A DNA stretch of 64,000 bases. It comes from Rhodospirillales bacterium (lineage in GTDB: Bacteria > Pseudomonadota > Alphaproteobacteria > Rhodospirillales > Shumkoniaceae). The stretch spans positions 1-64,000 of the forward strand of contig JADHSV010000007.1 in NCBI GenBank assembly GCA_016776725.1, in the 5' to 3' direction. The translations under genes and the position numbers were made by a program. Each line of letters opens with the position of its first letter. The first letter of the stretch is position 1. Positions 8,278-16,577 of this stretch are shown piece by piece. The notes under the pieces were generated by a model, which worked only from the letters and a program-made list of their open reading frames with translations, was not told the DNA's origin and did not search any database.

Positions 8278-9429
8278 ATGGCCGAGAAGCGTCTTGGAAT
8301 TATCATGAACGGGGTCACGGGCCGCATGGGCACCAACCAGCACCTCGTTCGGTCCATTCAGGAAATTCAGAAAGAGGGCGGCGTCGCGCTCAAGGACGGC
8401 ACCCGGGTCATGCCCGACCCGATTCTGGTTGGCCGCAATGCGGACAAAGTCTCCCGTCTTGCCAAGCAAACCGGGATCGAGCGCTGGACGACCGATCTGG
8501 ACGCCGCGCTCGCCGACAAAAACGACGAGCTGTTTTTTGATTCGGCCAGCACTCAACTGCGCGCCAATCTTGTCAAAAAGGCCATCGCCGCCGGCAAGCA
8601 CATCTATGTGGAAAAGCCGACAGCTGACACCCTGGAGGATTCGCTTGAAATTTACCGCATGGCCGAAAAGGCCGGTATCAAGCATGGCGTCGTGCAGGAC
8701 AAGCTGTATCTGCCGGGCCTGTTGAAACTGAAGATGCTGCGCGAAGCCGATTACTTTGGGCGCATTCTCTCGTGTCGGATCGATTTCGGCTACTGGGTCT
8801 TTGAAGGCGATTTGCAGGACATCCAGCGCCCCAGCTGGAACTACCGCAAGAAAGACGGCGGCGGCATCATCCTGGATATGATCCCGCACTGGCGTTACGT
8901 GGTGGACAACCTGTTCGGCGAGATCACGGGTATGTTCTGCATCGGCGCCAACCACATCAAAACCCGCTGGGACGAAGCCGGCGAGCCCTATGACGCCGAC
9001 AGCGACGACGCGGCTTACGCCATTCTGCAACTGAAAGACGGGGCTTTGGCGCAGATCAATTTCGATTGGTGTGTACGGGTGCGCCGCGACGATCTGGTGA
9101 CCTTCAAGATTGATGGCACCCACGGCTCAGCCGTGGCCGGTCTGGTCGATTGCTGGATACAGGACCGGGCAATGACGCCGCGCCCCGTGTGGAACCCCGA
9201 TACCGCGGAACCCACCGATTACTTCAAGGATTGGCAAAAGATGCCGACGGTCGCCGAACCGGTGAACGCCTTCAAGATCGAATGGGAAATGTTCATTCGC
9301 CATATGTTCGACGACGCACCCTTCCCGCATGGTCTTATGGAAGGGGCCAAGGGGTTGCAATTCGTTGAATTGGCAACCAAAAGCTGGGAGGAAAAAGCCT
9401 GGGTGGACGTGCCTGAACTCAAAGGCTGA
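8278..9429 (+). CDS. Gfo/Idh/MocA family NAD(P)-dependent oxidoreductase
   Basis: This is a 383-residue dehydrogenase. ATG 8278 is preceded by gaaggga. The N-terminal nucleotide-binding domain carries a GVTGRMG-type glycine turn (about residues 12-18) instead of the commoner GxGxxG. The family motif AGKHIYVEKPTA near residue 110 contains the lysine that orients substrate and nicotinamide. The C-terminal alpha/beta domain includes the GGIILDMIPHWRYVVD stretch, with aspartate and histidine at the expected catalytic position. These enzymes oxidise sugars, inositols or 3-keto-glycosides. Its place between two sugar isomerases suits oxidation at a sugar carbon followed by isomerisation. Confidence 0.9.
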   Translation: MAEKRLGIIMNGVTGRMGTNQHLVRSIQEIQKEGGVALKDGTRVMPDPILVGRNADKVSRLAKQTGIERWTTDLDAALADKNDELFFDSASTQLRANLVKKAIAAGKHIYVEKPTADTLEDSLEIYRMAEKAGIKHGVVQDKLYLPGLLKLKMLREADYFGRILSCRIDFGYWVFEGDLQDIQRPSWNYRKKDGGGIILDMIPHWRYVVDNLFGEITGMFCIGANHIKTRWDEAGEPYDADSDDAAYAILQLKDGALAQINFDWCVRVRRDDLVTFKIDGTHGSAVAGLVDCWIQDRAMTPRPVWNPDTAEPTDYFKDWQKMPTVAEPVNAFKIEWEMFIRHMFDDAPFPHGLMEGAKGLQFVELATKSWEEKAWVDVPELKG

Positions 9430-9442
9430 CAGGGGAGAGAAA

Positions 9443-10222
9443 ATGGCAGCGCAACGTAAAGTCGCTCTGATAACGGGCGCGCGACGGGGGATCGGTTTTG
9501 GCATCGCAAAAACCTTGGCGGCCGATGGCTGCGATATCGTGGTCTGCGATATCGTCGAGGAAGCCGAGGTCCAGCCCGCATTGAAGGAACTGGCCGATCT
9601 GGGCGCGCAGGCCATCTATGTGAGGGCCGATATCTCGGTCGAGGATGACCGGGCGCGCATGGTCGAAACCATTCGCGAGCGTTTTGGGCGGCTCAATGTT
9701 CTGGTCAACAACGCGGGCGTTGGCCCCTTGTCGCGGGATGACATTCTGGAGGCCACCGAGGAAAGTTTCGAGCGCGTCATGGGCATCAACCTGCGCGGGC
9801 CGTATTTCCTGACCCAGCGGGTCGCCAATTACATGGCCGAACAGAAAAAGGCCGACGAGGATTTCGAGGGATCGATCGTTTTCATTACCTCCGTTTCTTC
9901 GACTGTGGCCTCCATCAGCCGTGGCGAATACTGCATGTCGAAGGCGGGCCTGACCATGGCGGTCAAGTTGTTTGCCGTGCGCATGGCTGAATTCGGAATT
10001 CCCGTCTATGAAATCCGCCCCGGCGTCATCGCTACCGAACTGACAGCGGTGGTGAAGGACAAATACGACAAGATGTTTGCCGAGGGGCTTGCCCTGCAGC
10101 CGCGTTGGGGCCTGCCCGAAGACGTCGCCAAGGCGGTTGCCGGTCTGGTGCGCGGTGACTTGGCATATTCCACGGGACAGGTCATCATGATCGACGGCGG
10201 AATGCAGATTCAGACGCTGTAG
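9443..10222 (+). CDS. Short-chain dehydrogenase (FabG-like), first copy
   Basis: This is a 259-residue classical SDR. It has the cofactor motif TGARRGIGFG, the structural NNAG, a serine in ITSVSS and the catalytic pair in EYCMSKAG (Tyr and Lys). The start at 9443 follows ggggaga. It is a clear paralogue of the SDR at 19318: both share RGEYCxSKAGL and a TAVVxDKY stretch in the substrate loop. They therefore probably act on related hydroxy- or keto-acids rather than on acyl carrier protein, despite the usual 3-ketoacyl-ACP reductase label. It is the fifth enzyme-coding step in the transporter-linked operon. Confidence 0.88.
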   Translation: MAAQRKVALITGARRGIGFGIAKTLAADGCDIVVCDIVEEAEVQPALKELADLGAQAIYVRADISVEDDRARMVETIRERFGRLNVLVNNAGVGPLSRDDILEATEESFERVMGINLRGPYFLTQRVANYMAEQKKADEDFEGSIVFITSVSSTVASISRGEYCMSKAGLTMAVKLFAVRMAEFGIPVYEIRPGVIATELTAVVKDKYDKMFAEGLALQPRWGLPEDVAKAVAGLVRGDLAYSTGQVIMIDGGMQIQTL

Positions 10223-10248
10223 ACAGCGCGAGTACACGGAGGCGAATC

Positions 10249-12228
10249 ATGGCCAAGGAAAAGGGTTCCAAGATCAAGATCAAGCATGGAAAGAAGAAGA
10301 AATCCGTGCCGATCACATGGGTTCACACGCTGGTTGTCGGCAGTGGCGCGGCGGGCCTGAATGCGGCCGTGCAGCTTAACAATCAGGGCGTCGAGGATAT
10401 CGTCATCCTGACCGAGGGCCTAAAAATGGGCACCTCGATCAACACCGGCAGCGACAAGCAGACCTACTACAAGCTGTCGCTGTGCGGCGAGGATCAGGAT
10501 GCGCCCGGCATCATGGCCGAGAACTATTTCGCCGGCGGCAGCATGCACGGCGATTTGGCGCTGGTTGAAGCCAGCATGTCGGCGCGCGGGTTCCTCAATC
10601 TGATTAATCTGGGGGTCCCGTTCCCGCTGGACGCCTACGGGCAGGCCATGGGCTACAAAACCGATCATGATCCGCGCCAGCGCGCGACCTCGGTCGGTCC
10701 CTATACCTCGCGCGAAATGTGCCGCGCGTTAATCGGCGATGCCGAACGACGCGGGATCAAGATCAAGGAAAAGCGCAATGTCGTATCGCTTCTGACGAGC
10801 GGAACCGGCCGCTGGAAACGGGCCTGCGGCGCCATCGCCGTGGACGATAAGGGGCGATTGGAAGCCTATGGCGCGGAAAACGTGATATTCGGCGTCGGCG
10901 GTCCGGGCGGACTTTATAAAACCAGCGTCTATCCGTCGGTTCACACCGGGGCCATCGGTCTGGCCATGATGTCGGGGGCGCGTTCGCAAAGCCTGCCCGA
11001 ATCCCAGTACGGCATGGCGTCGATCAAGTTTCGCTGGAATGTGTCGGGCACTTTCATGCAGGTGGTGCCGCGTTTCATCAGCACCGATGGCGACGGCAAC
11101 GACGAACAGGAATTTCTGCGCCCATACTTCGATACCCTTGGCGACATGAATTCGAGGATATTCCTGAAGGGCTATCAGTGGCCGTTTGACCCGCGCAAGG
11201 TGGTGGGCGGGTCGTCCATCGTCGATATTCTGGTGTACGTGGAGACGGTGATTAAGGGGCGTCGGGTGTTCCTCGACTACCGTACGGACCCCGCCGACTT
11301 CAACATCGACGATCTGGATGAAGAGGCCCACACCTACCTGAAAAACTCCAAGGCCCTGATGGCGACGCCCATCAAGCGGTTGCAAACCATGAACCCGGGG
11401 GCCATTCAGCTTTATCTCGATCACAACATCGATATCCGCACCGAGCCCCTGGAAATCGCCGTGTGCGCCCAGCACAACAACGGCGGGCTGGCGGCCAACC
11501 ATTGGTGGGAATCGCTCAACATCAAGCATCTGTTCCCCATTGGCGAGGTCAACGGAAGCCACGGCGTTTACCGTCCGGGCGGATCGGCCCTCAATGCGGG
11601 GCAAGTGGGCAGCCTGCGCGCCGCCGACTTCATTGCCCACCGGTACGCCGACTGGACCATCGACAAAAAACAGGTCAAGCAGGCCGCCCGCGAGGCGATT
11701 GAAGATGTGGTGGGGTATCTGGATAACAGCGCCCTGTCGGCCACCAGCTGGAAGGAGGCCCGCGAGGAATTCCAGGCCCGCATGACCGAAGCGGGTGCGC
11801 ATATCCGGTCGCTGGATGATCTGAAGGCGGCGGTGGCGGCGGCGCGCGCGCAATGGCGGCGGATTTCAGAGGAAGGCTGCGCCTACAAGGGTGTTCGCAG
11901 CATGATCGAAGCCTTGCGCAACCGGCAACTGTGTTTCGCCCATATGGTTTATCTGGAGGCCTTGCGCTTTCAGGTGGCCAGCGGCGTCGGCAGTCGGGGC
12001 TCGGCCCTGGTTCTGACGGCGCGGGGCGGGACCAAAGCCCATGCCAAGCTGGGGACCGAATGGCGCTTTGCCAAGGAAAACGAGAAATTCCGCACTCAGG
12101 TTCTGGAAACCGACGTTCGCGGCGACAAGGTCGTCTCCAAATGGATCGACCGCAGGCCTGTTCCCGAAACCGATCTTTGGTTCGAGACGGCCTGGGCGGC
12201 GTTCCGCGAAGGAAAAATCTACCGCTAA
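10249..12228 (+). CDS. FAD-dependent oxidoreductase, fumarate-reductase/SdhA-like flavoprotein
   Basis: This is a 659-residue flavoprotein of the FAD_binding_2 family. The dinucleotide-binding motif VVGSGAAGLNAAVQL starts near residue 28, and a GGPGGLY stretch and C-terminal PGGSALNAGQVGSLRAADF segment complete the FAD site. The first 20 residues are strikingly lysine-rich (KEKGSKIKIKHGKKKK) and precede the Rossmann fold. There is no signal peptide, so it is cytoplasmic. No iron-sulfur or membrane-anchor subunit is adjacent, so the electron acceptor is unknown. It could insert a double bond or oxidise a hydroxyl in the substrate of this operon. Confidence 0.82.
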   Translation: MAKEKGSKIKIKHGKKKKSVPITWVHTLVVGSGAAGLNAAVQLNNQGVEDIVILTEGLKMGTSINTGSDKQTYYKLSLCGEDQDAPGIMAENYFAGGSMHGDLALVEASMSARGFLNLINLGVPFPLDAYGQAMGYKTDHDPRQRATSVGPYTSREMCRALIGDAERRGIKIKEKRNVVSLLTSGTGRWKRACGAIAVDDKGRLEAYGAENVIFGVGGPGGLYKTSVYPSVHTGAIGLAMMSGARSQSLPESQYGMASIKFRWNVSGTFMQVVPRFISTDGDGNDEQEFLRPYFDTLGDMNSRIFLKGYQWPFDPRKVVGGSSIVDILVYVETVIKGRRVFLDYRTDPADFNIDDLDEEAHTYLKNSKALMATPIKRLQTMNPGAIQLYLDHNIDIRTEPLEIAVCAQHNNGGLAANHWWESLNIKHLFPIGEVNGSHGVYRPGGSALNAGQVGSLRAADFIAHRYADWTIDKKQVKQAAREAIEDVVGYLDNSALSATSWKEAREEFQARMTEAGAHIRSLDDLKAAVAAARAQWRRISEEGCAYKGVRSMIEALRNRQLCFAHMVYLEALRFQVASGVGSRGSALVLTARGGTKAHAKLGTEWRFAKENEKFRTQVLETDVRGDKVVSKWIDRRPVPETDLWFETAWAAFREGKIYR

Positions 12229-12286
12229 GGTAGGACGGCGAAAAATTTGGAAACGTCCTCCGCAGAGACACTGGAGGAACGAGTTG

Positions 12287-13453
12287 ATGGCGACCTTAAG
12301 ACTGCCGGTGAAAGACGGACCGCTGGCGCTTTATACCATGGGCGAGCCGCGGGACTTCGGCCCCGTGCCCGACCAGCCGCTTTGCCGTGTCGCGATGGCC
12401 GCGCCGCACATGGTCAGCAACCCCCTGGCCCACACCAATCCGTGGACGGAGCCGGTGGTGGCCTGGGACGAGACGCTCAAATACCGGCGCTACCTCTGGG
12501 GCCTTGGTCTGGGCGTGGCCGAGGCCATGGATACGTCGCATCGCGGCAGTGGTCTCGACTGGCCCACGGCGCTGAAACTGATTGAACTCAGCATCGCCGA
12601 ATCGAAGGATTTTCCGGGTGCCGTGTTGTTCTCGGGCGCGGGGACGGATCATCTGGACCCTGCCGATGCGCGAAACCTCAACGATGTGATTGCCGCCTAC
12701 GATCATCAATGTTCCGCGATCGAAAAACTGGGCGGACGCGTCATCCTGATGGCCAGCCGCGCGCTGGCGCGTGTCGCCCAGTCACCGGACGACTACGCGA
12801 CCGTTTACGAGAAGGTTCTTTCGCGGGTTCGCAATCCTGTCATTATCCATTGGCTGGGCGAAATGTTCGATTCGCAACTTGCCGGGTACTGGGGATCGCG
12901 CGATTCGCAGGCGGCCATGGAGAATTGCCTGGGCGTCATCGCCGCCAATGCCGACAAGGTCGAGGGCGTGAAGATTTCCCTTCTGGACAAGGATCTTGAA
13001 ATCAGGATGCGCCGAGTGCTTCCCAAAAGCATCAAAATGTACACCGGCGACGATTTCAATTACCCGGAATTGATCGAAGGGGATGCCAAAGGGTTCAGTC
13101 ACGCGCTTTTGGGGATTTTTGATCCCATCGCGCCTGCTGTGACCGCCGCGCTGTCGGCGCTGACATCGGGAGACCGTACCGCCTACCGTGAAATTATGGC
13201 GCCGACCATTCCCCTGGCCCGCCATATTTTTCGGGCACCCACGCAGTATTTCAAGACAGGCGTTGTCTTTATGGCGTATCTGAATGGCCACCAACCGCAT
13301 TTCATCATGATGGGCGGCCAGCAAAGCGCACACTCGCTGCCCTATCTGGCGGATGTCTTCCGCCTTGCCGATCAGGCCGGTTTGATTGCCGATCCGGATC
13401 GTGCGGTCAACAGAATGAAAACCGTTTTGCGTCTCTATGGAATCGAAGGCTAA
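12287..13453 (+). CDS. DUF993 family protein (dihydrodipicolinate-synthase-like TIM barrel)
   Basis: This is a 388-residue protein resembling DUF993, which is distantly related to the DapA superfamily. The ATG at 12287 follows ggagg at nine bases. The sequence runs as an alpha/beta barrel with AMDTSHRGSGLDW near residue 85, VIIHWLGEMFDSQ in the centre and a probable Schiff-base lysine in KVEGVKISLLD near residue 227. DUF993 proteins often co-occur with MocA dehydrogenases and sugar isomerases, which is the case here. A retro-aldol or dehydratase role is plausible but unproven. Four bases separate its stop from the next start. Confidence 0.75.
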   Translation: MATLRLPVKDGPLALYTMGEPRDFGPVPDQPLCRVAMAAPHMVSNPLAHTNPWTEPVVAWDETLKYRRYLWGLGLGVAEAMDTSHRGSGLDWPTALKLIELSIAESKDFPGAVLFSGAGTDHLDPADARNLNDVIAAYDHQCSAIEKLGGRVILMASRALARVAQSPDDYATVYEKVLSRVRNPVIIHWLGEMFDSQLAGYWGSRDSQAAMENCLGVIAANADKVEGVKISLLDKDLEIRMRRVLPKSIKMYTGDDFNYPELIEGDAKGFSHALLGIFDPIAPAVTAALSALTSGDRTAYREIMAPTIPLARHIFRAPTQYFKTGVVFMAYLNGHQPHFIMMGGQQSAHSLPYLADVFRLADQAGLIADPDRAVNRMKTVLRLYGIEG

Positions 13454-13457
13454 AGAA

Positions 13458-14291
13458 ATGGGTGAAATCCGCTATCCGCTTTCCATCAACCAGGCGACGA
13501 CCAGGAAACAATGGACGCTACGCGAAGCCGTCGAGGGCTACGCAAAGCAGGGTATCCGCGGCATCGCGGTTTGGCGCGACAAGCTTGAAGAATGCGGTGT
13601 GGACGAAGCGGCGCGCATTCTTTCCGATCATGGCATGACGGTATCGGGCCATTGCCGGGGTGGCATGTTCCCGGCGGCCGACAAGGCGGGATTGGAAGCC
13701 GCCATCGACGACAATCTGCGCGCCATCGATGAAGCCGTTGCCATCGACGCGCAGTGTCTGGTTCTTGTTTGCGGCGGGTTGCCCGATGGGTCGAAGGATA
13801 TTGTGCGCGCACGCGCCCAGGTTCGCGACGGCATTGCCGCCATCTTGCCCTATGCGCGGGCCGCCGGAATGCCGCTGGCCATCGAGCCCCTGCACCCCGT
13901 GTATGCGGCGGAACGCGCCTGCATCAACACCATGGCGCAAGCCAACGATATTTGTGACGAACTGGGTGCGGGTGTGGGCATTGCGGTTGATGTCTACCAC
14001 GTCTGGTGGGATCCGGACCTGAAGCGCCAGATCGACCGCGCAGCCGCAGCCGATTCGCGGCGTCTGCTGGCTTTTCATATCTGCGATTGGCTGTCACCGA
14101 CGACGGATATATTGTGTGACCGCGGAATGATGGGTGATGGCGTGATCGACATCACTGAATTCCGGTCGATGATGGAGAATGCTGGATACGAAGGTTATGC
14201 CGAGGTGGAGATTTTTTCGAATCGATGGTGGAACACCGATCCCGACGAGGTGGTTGCCACTTGTATCGAACGACATCGGACCGCGTGCTGA
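13458..14291 (+). CDS. Sugar phosphate isomerase/epimerase family TIM-barrel protein (second copy)
   Basis: This is a 277-residue xylose-isomerase-like barrel. ATG 13458 is preferred over the in-frame ATG at 13437, which would overlap the DUF993 gene, because gaaggctaaag precedes it. Metal-site candidates are the glutamate in LAIEPLHP, aspartate in IAVDVYHVWWD, histidine in FHICDW and the final glutamate in AEVEIFS. The similarity to the copy at 7369 is only at fold level. It closes the run of catabolic genes; a stem-loop begins 47 bases downstream. Reaction unknown. Confidence 0.83.
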   Translation: MGEIRYPLSINQATTRKQWTLREAVEGYAKQGIRGIAVWRDKLEECGVDEAARILSDHGMTVSGHCRGGMFPAADKAGLEAAIDDNLRAIDEAVAIDAQCLVLVCGGLPDGSKDIVRARAQVRDGIAAILPYARAAGMPLAIEPLHPVYAAERACINTMAQANDICDELGAGVGIAVDVYHVWWDPDLKRQIDRAAAADSRRLLAFHICDWLSPTTDILCDRGMMGDGVIDITEFRSMMENAGYEGYAEVEIFSNRWWNTDPDEVVATCIERHRTAC

Positions 14292-14337
14292 CGAAAATCG
14301 GCAATAATTCGGGTTTGGCCCGCGGTCAGGATCCGTT

Positions 14338-14400
14338 TTTTGTCGCGAATTGCCTGCGGAATTTCGGATTCTGCAACTCAGGATGCAAACCGCGACAAAA
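14338..14400. other. Stem-loop in the 372-bp gene-free stretch 14292-14663
   Basis: ttttgtcgcg (14338-14347) is exactly complementary in reverse to cgcgacaaaa (14391-14400), enclosing a 43-base loop. It sits in the gap between the catabolic operon and the broken OmpA gene. It may be a processed 3' end of the operon or a leader element. The rest of the gap (to 14663) shows no convincing reading frame; a promoter for the OmpA gene must lie there but no clear boxes stand out. Confidence 0.45.
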
Positions 14401-14663
14401 GAATGCTAAGATTGAACGTTGCAAAACGGGGGAAACAGCCATATCTCGAAATGGTCTCTAATTTAGCTGTGGTGGCACGGATGTTGCCATTACAATGGTC
14501 GTGTGTTCTTGAGGCCGCTTTTCCGGTTTGTCCGGGAGTGGGAGCAGGCGGAGGTTTCTCCGTCCAAAAAAATACAATGTCAGCGCGGGCATCGACCCGT
14601 GTGGCGGGTCGGTTCTTTCGCGAGAGAGATTGTGGAAACAAGATTTTGTTACGGAGATTGTTC

Positions 14664-15551
14664 ATGACGAATTCAGGAAAACTGTTAATTGGCGGCTTGG
14701 CGATGGTTTTGCTTGCCGGTTGTGGCGGCCAGCAATTGGGGAAAGCGCTTGAGGTTGATCCCAAGGGGTCGACGTTCCAGGGGCATCTTTTCGCCGAATA
14801 CATTGAGCTTTCGCAATTGGAATATAACGAAAGCGACTGGGCGGATTCTGACAAGTTCGCGATGCGTGCGATCTCGGCCGGTACCGGTGGCCCCAGGTCG
14901 TTGGAAAAGATCGCGGATCGTGAATTGCCGGAAGACAAGGTCTATGCGCTGAGTGAAGCGCGCAAACGCCTCGTCAATCTGTTTGGCAAGGGCGCGGCTG
15001 AGAAATATCCGCAGGATGCGGCGCATGCTTAGGCCATGTATGAATGCTGGATGCAAGAGCAGGAAGAAAACTTCCAGCCTGCCGACATCATGCGTTGCCG
15101 GGCGGCTCTTTGGGACGTCCTGCGCAAGTTGGAAGGCGCGCTTGCTCCGGTAGCCATGGCTCCGGCACCCATGCCCGCGCCGGCACCGGCACCTATGCCG
15201 GCTCCGACCATTCCGTCGTCCTTCACCGTGTTCTTTGATTTCGACAAAGCGACGCTATCGGACATGGCCAAAAAGGTCATTGGCGAAGCGATGATTGCCT
15301 CTCGCCAAAGCAAGGCCAAGTCGATTGTGATTACCGGCCATGCGGACAGGGCGGGCACCTCGAAATACAATATGGAACTTTCCAATGCGCGTGTTGCGGC
15401 GGTGGTCGCTGCGTTCAAGGAAGGTGGTCTGGGCTCGGGCGTCAAGATCGTGAGTGCCGGATACGGCGAAGAGTCGCCCCGTATTGCGACTGCGGATGGT
15501 CAGCGTTCTGCGGCCAACCGTCGGGTCAACATCGACCTGAACACGTACTAG
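14664..15551 (+). pseudogene. OmpA-family peptidoglycan-binding lipoprotein interrupted by an in-frame TAG
   Basis: Codons 14664-15029 encode a lipoprotein signal (MTNSGKLLIGGLAMVLLAGC, lipobox LAGC) and the start of a mature domain. TAG follows at 15030-15032. Without any frame change the reading continues from 15033 to the stop at 15549-15551. The distal part holds CWMQEQEENFQP, a Pro/Ala/Met linker (APAPMPAPAP) and a complete OmpA C-terminal domain: TVFFDFDKATL, GHADRAGTSKYN, NARVAAV and SAANRRVNIDL. A single C-to-T change of a CAG glutamine codon would explain it. The distal half alone would lack export and anchoring signals. TAG serves as a normal stop elsewhere here (10220, 15549), so recoding is unlikely. 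A sequencing error remains possible. Confidence 0.85.
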
Positions 15552-15571
15552 GATCATAGCGATCCGATCCG

Positions 15572-15602
15572 GGGGGGCGGGCTTTCCGCCCCCCGAATTG
15601 TT
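15572..15602 (+). terminator. GC-rich hairpin downstream of the OmpA reading frame
   Basis: ggggggcgg (15572-15580) pairs perfectly with ccgcccccc (15586-15594) around a five-base loop. The following gaattgtttg is only moderately T-rich, so termination may be imperfect. Confidence 0.6.
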
Positions 15603-15670
15603 TGCGGGCAGACCAGCGTATGGTTTGGCGCGGTGAAGTGTGACTCGTCTCCTGGAAGGAGTATTCCCTC

Positions 15671-16522
15671 ATGAAACGCGGAATTTTGATAGGTGGCGTC
15701 GGCCTGGTGGTCATCATCGTGGCCGGAGTCTTCTTCCTTTGGTCCAATATCGGCGGGATCATCAAGTCGGCGGTGGAAAAATTTGGAACGGAAATTCTTC
15801 AGGCCGAAGTGACCCTCAACGAAGTCGATATTTCAACGACGTCGGGTGCGGGCGCGCTAAAAGGCCTGAACATCGGCAATCCGTCAGGCTTTGAAACCGA
15901 CAAGGCTTTCAGTCTGGGCCTCGTCAGCGTCAAGATGGATACCGGCACGATTACGTCGGATACCATCGTGATCAAGGAAATTGTCGTACAGGCGCCGGAC
16001 ATTACCTACGAAATCGGTTCCGGCGGCAGCAATCTGGATAAATTGAAGGAAAATGCCGACGCCTACGTCAAGGTAGCTTCGGGTGGTGGTGGCGGCAGCA
16101 GCAGCGCCGACAGCGCCGATGGCAAGAAGCTGATCATTGAGCACCTGTATATTCGGGAAGCCAAAATGAATGTCAGCGCCACCTTCCTGGGCGGCAAGAA
16201 GTTTGGCGCCACCCTGCCGGAAATCCACCTGACAGACATCGGCAAGGAAGACAATGGCGCCGGACCGGGCGAGATTGCCGATCAGGTCATCTCGGCTATT
16301 ACCGACTCGGCGACCGGCGCGGTCTCCGGCATCGATTTCGGCGACATGGCCGGCAAGGTGAGCGAACAGCTTGGCGACATCATGGGAGACGCGGGCGGTA
16401 TGGCCAGCGGAGCCGCGGATGCAGCCAAGGAGCAGGCCAGTGACGTTATGAAGAAAGCCACCGAGAGCGCAGGTGGGGCAGGCGAAGCTTTGAAGGGCCT
16501 GTTCGGCGGATCAAAGAAATAG
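15671..16522 (+). CDS. AsmA-like membrane-anchored periplasmic protein
   Basis: This is a 283-residue protein with a single N-terminal membrane segment (residues 5-25) followed by a beta-rich region. It resembles the AsmA/DUF748 style: VTLNEVDISTTSGAGALKGLNIGNP, then IVVQAPDITYEIG, and later LIIEHLYIREAKMN. A glycine/serine-rich linker (residues 137-145) splits the domain. The last 80 residues are alanine/glycine-rich and helical. tggaagga precedes the ATG. AsmA-type proteins are linked to envelope lipid transport or outer-membrane biogenesis; its neighbour is an OmpA lipoprotein. The exact role is unknown, and the family assignment rests on resemblance only. Confidence 0.6.
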   Translation: MKRGILIGGVGLVVIIVAGVFFLWSNIGGIIKSAVEKFGTEILQAEVTLNEVDISTTSGAGALKGLNIGNPSGFETDKAFSLGLVSVKMDTGTITSDTIVIKEIVVQAPDITYEIGSGGSNLDKLKENADAYVKVASGGGGGSSSADSADGKKLIIEHLYIREAKMNVSATFLGGKKFGATLPEIHLTDIGKEDNGAGPGEIADQVISAITDSATGAVSGIDFGDMAGKVSEQLGDIMGDAGGMASGAADAAKEQASDVMKKATESAGGAGEALKGLFGGSKK

Positions 16523-16544
16523 CCTGAACGTCAACATATAGCTC

Positions 16545-16577
16545 AAAAGCGGCGGCCTTCGGGTCGCCGCTTTTTTA
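16545..16577 (+). terminator. Terminator after the AsmA-like gene (overlaps the convergent stop)
   Basis: aaaagcggcg and cgccgctttttt form a hairpin closed around gccttcgggt, flanked by A's on one side and T's on the other. It can therefore end transcription from both directions, for the AsmA-like gene (plus) and the CoA-transferase gene (minus), whose stop codon it overlaps. Confidence 0.85.

Noticed and set aside
15030-15032. Pyrrolysine or programmed recoding of TAG in the OmpA gene
   Set aside because: TAG ends other genes normally nearby (10220, 15549) and there is no sign of recoding machinery in the window; mutation or sequence error is simpler.
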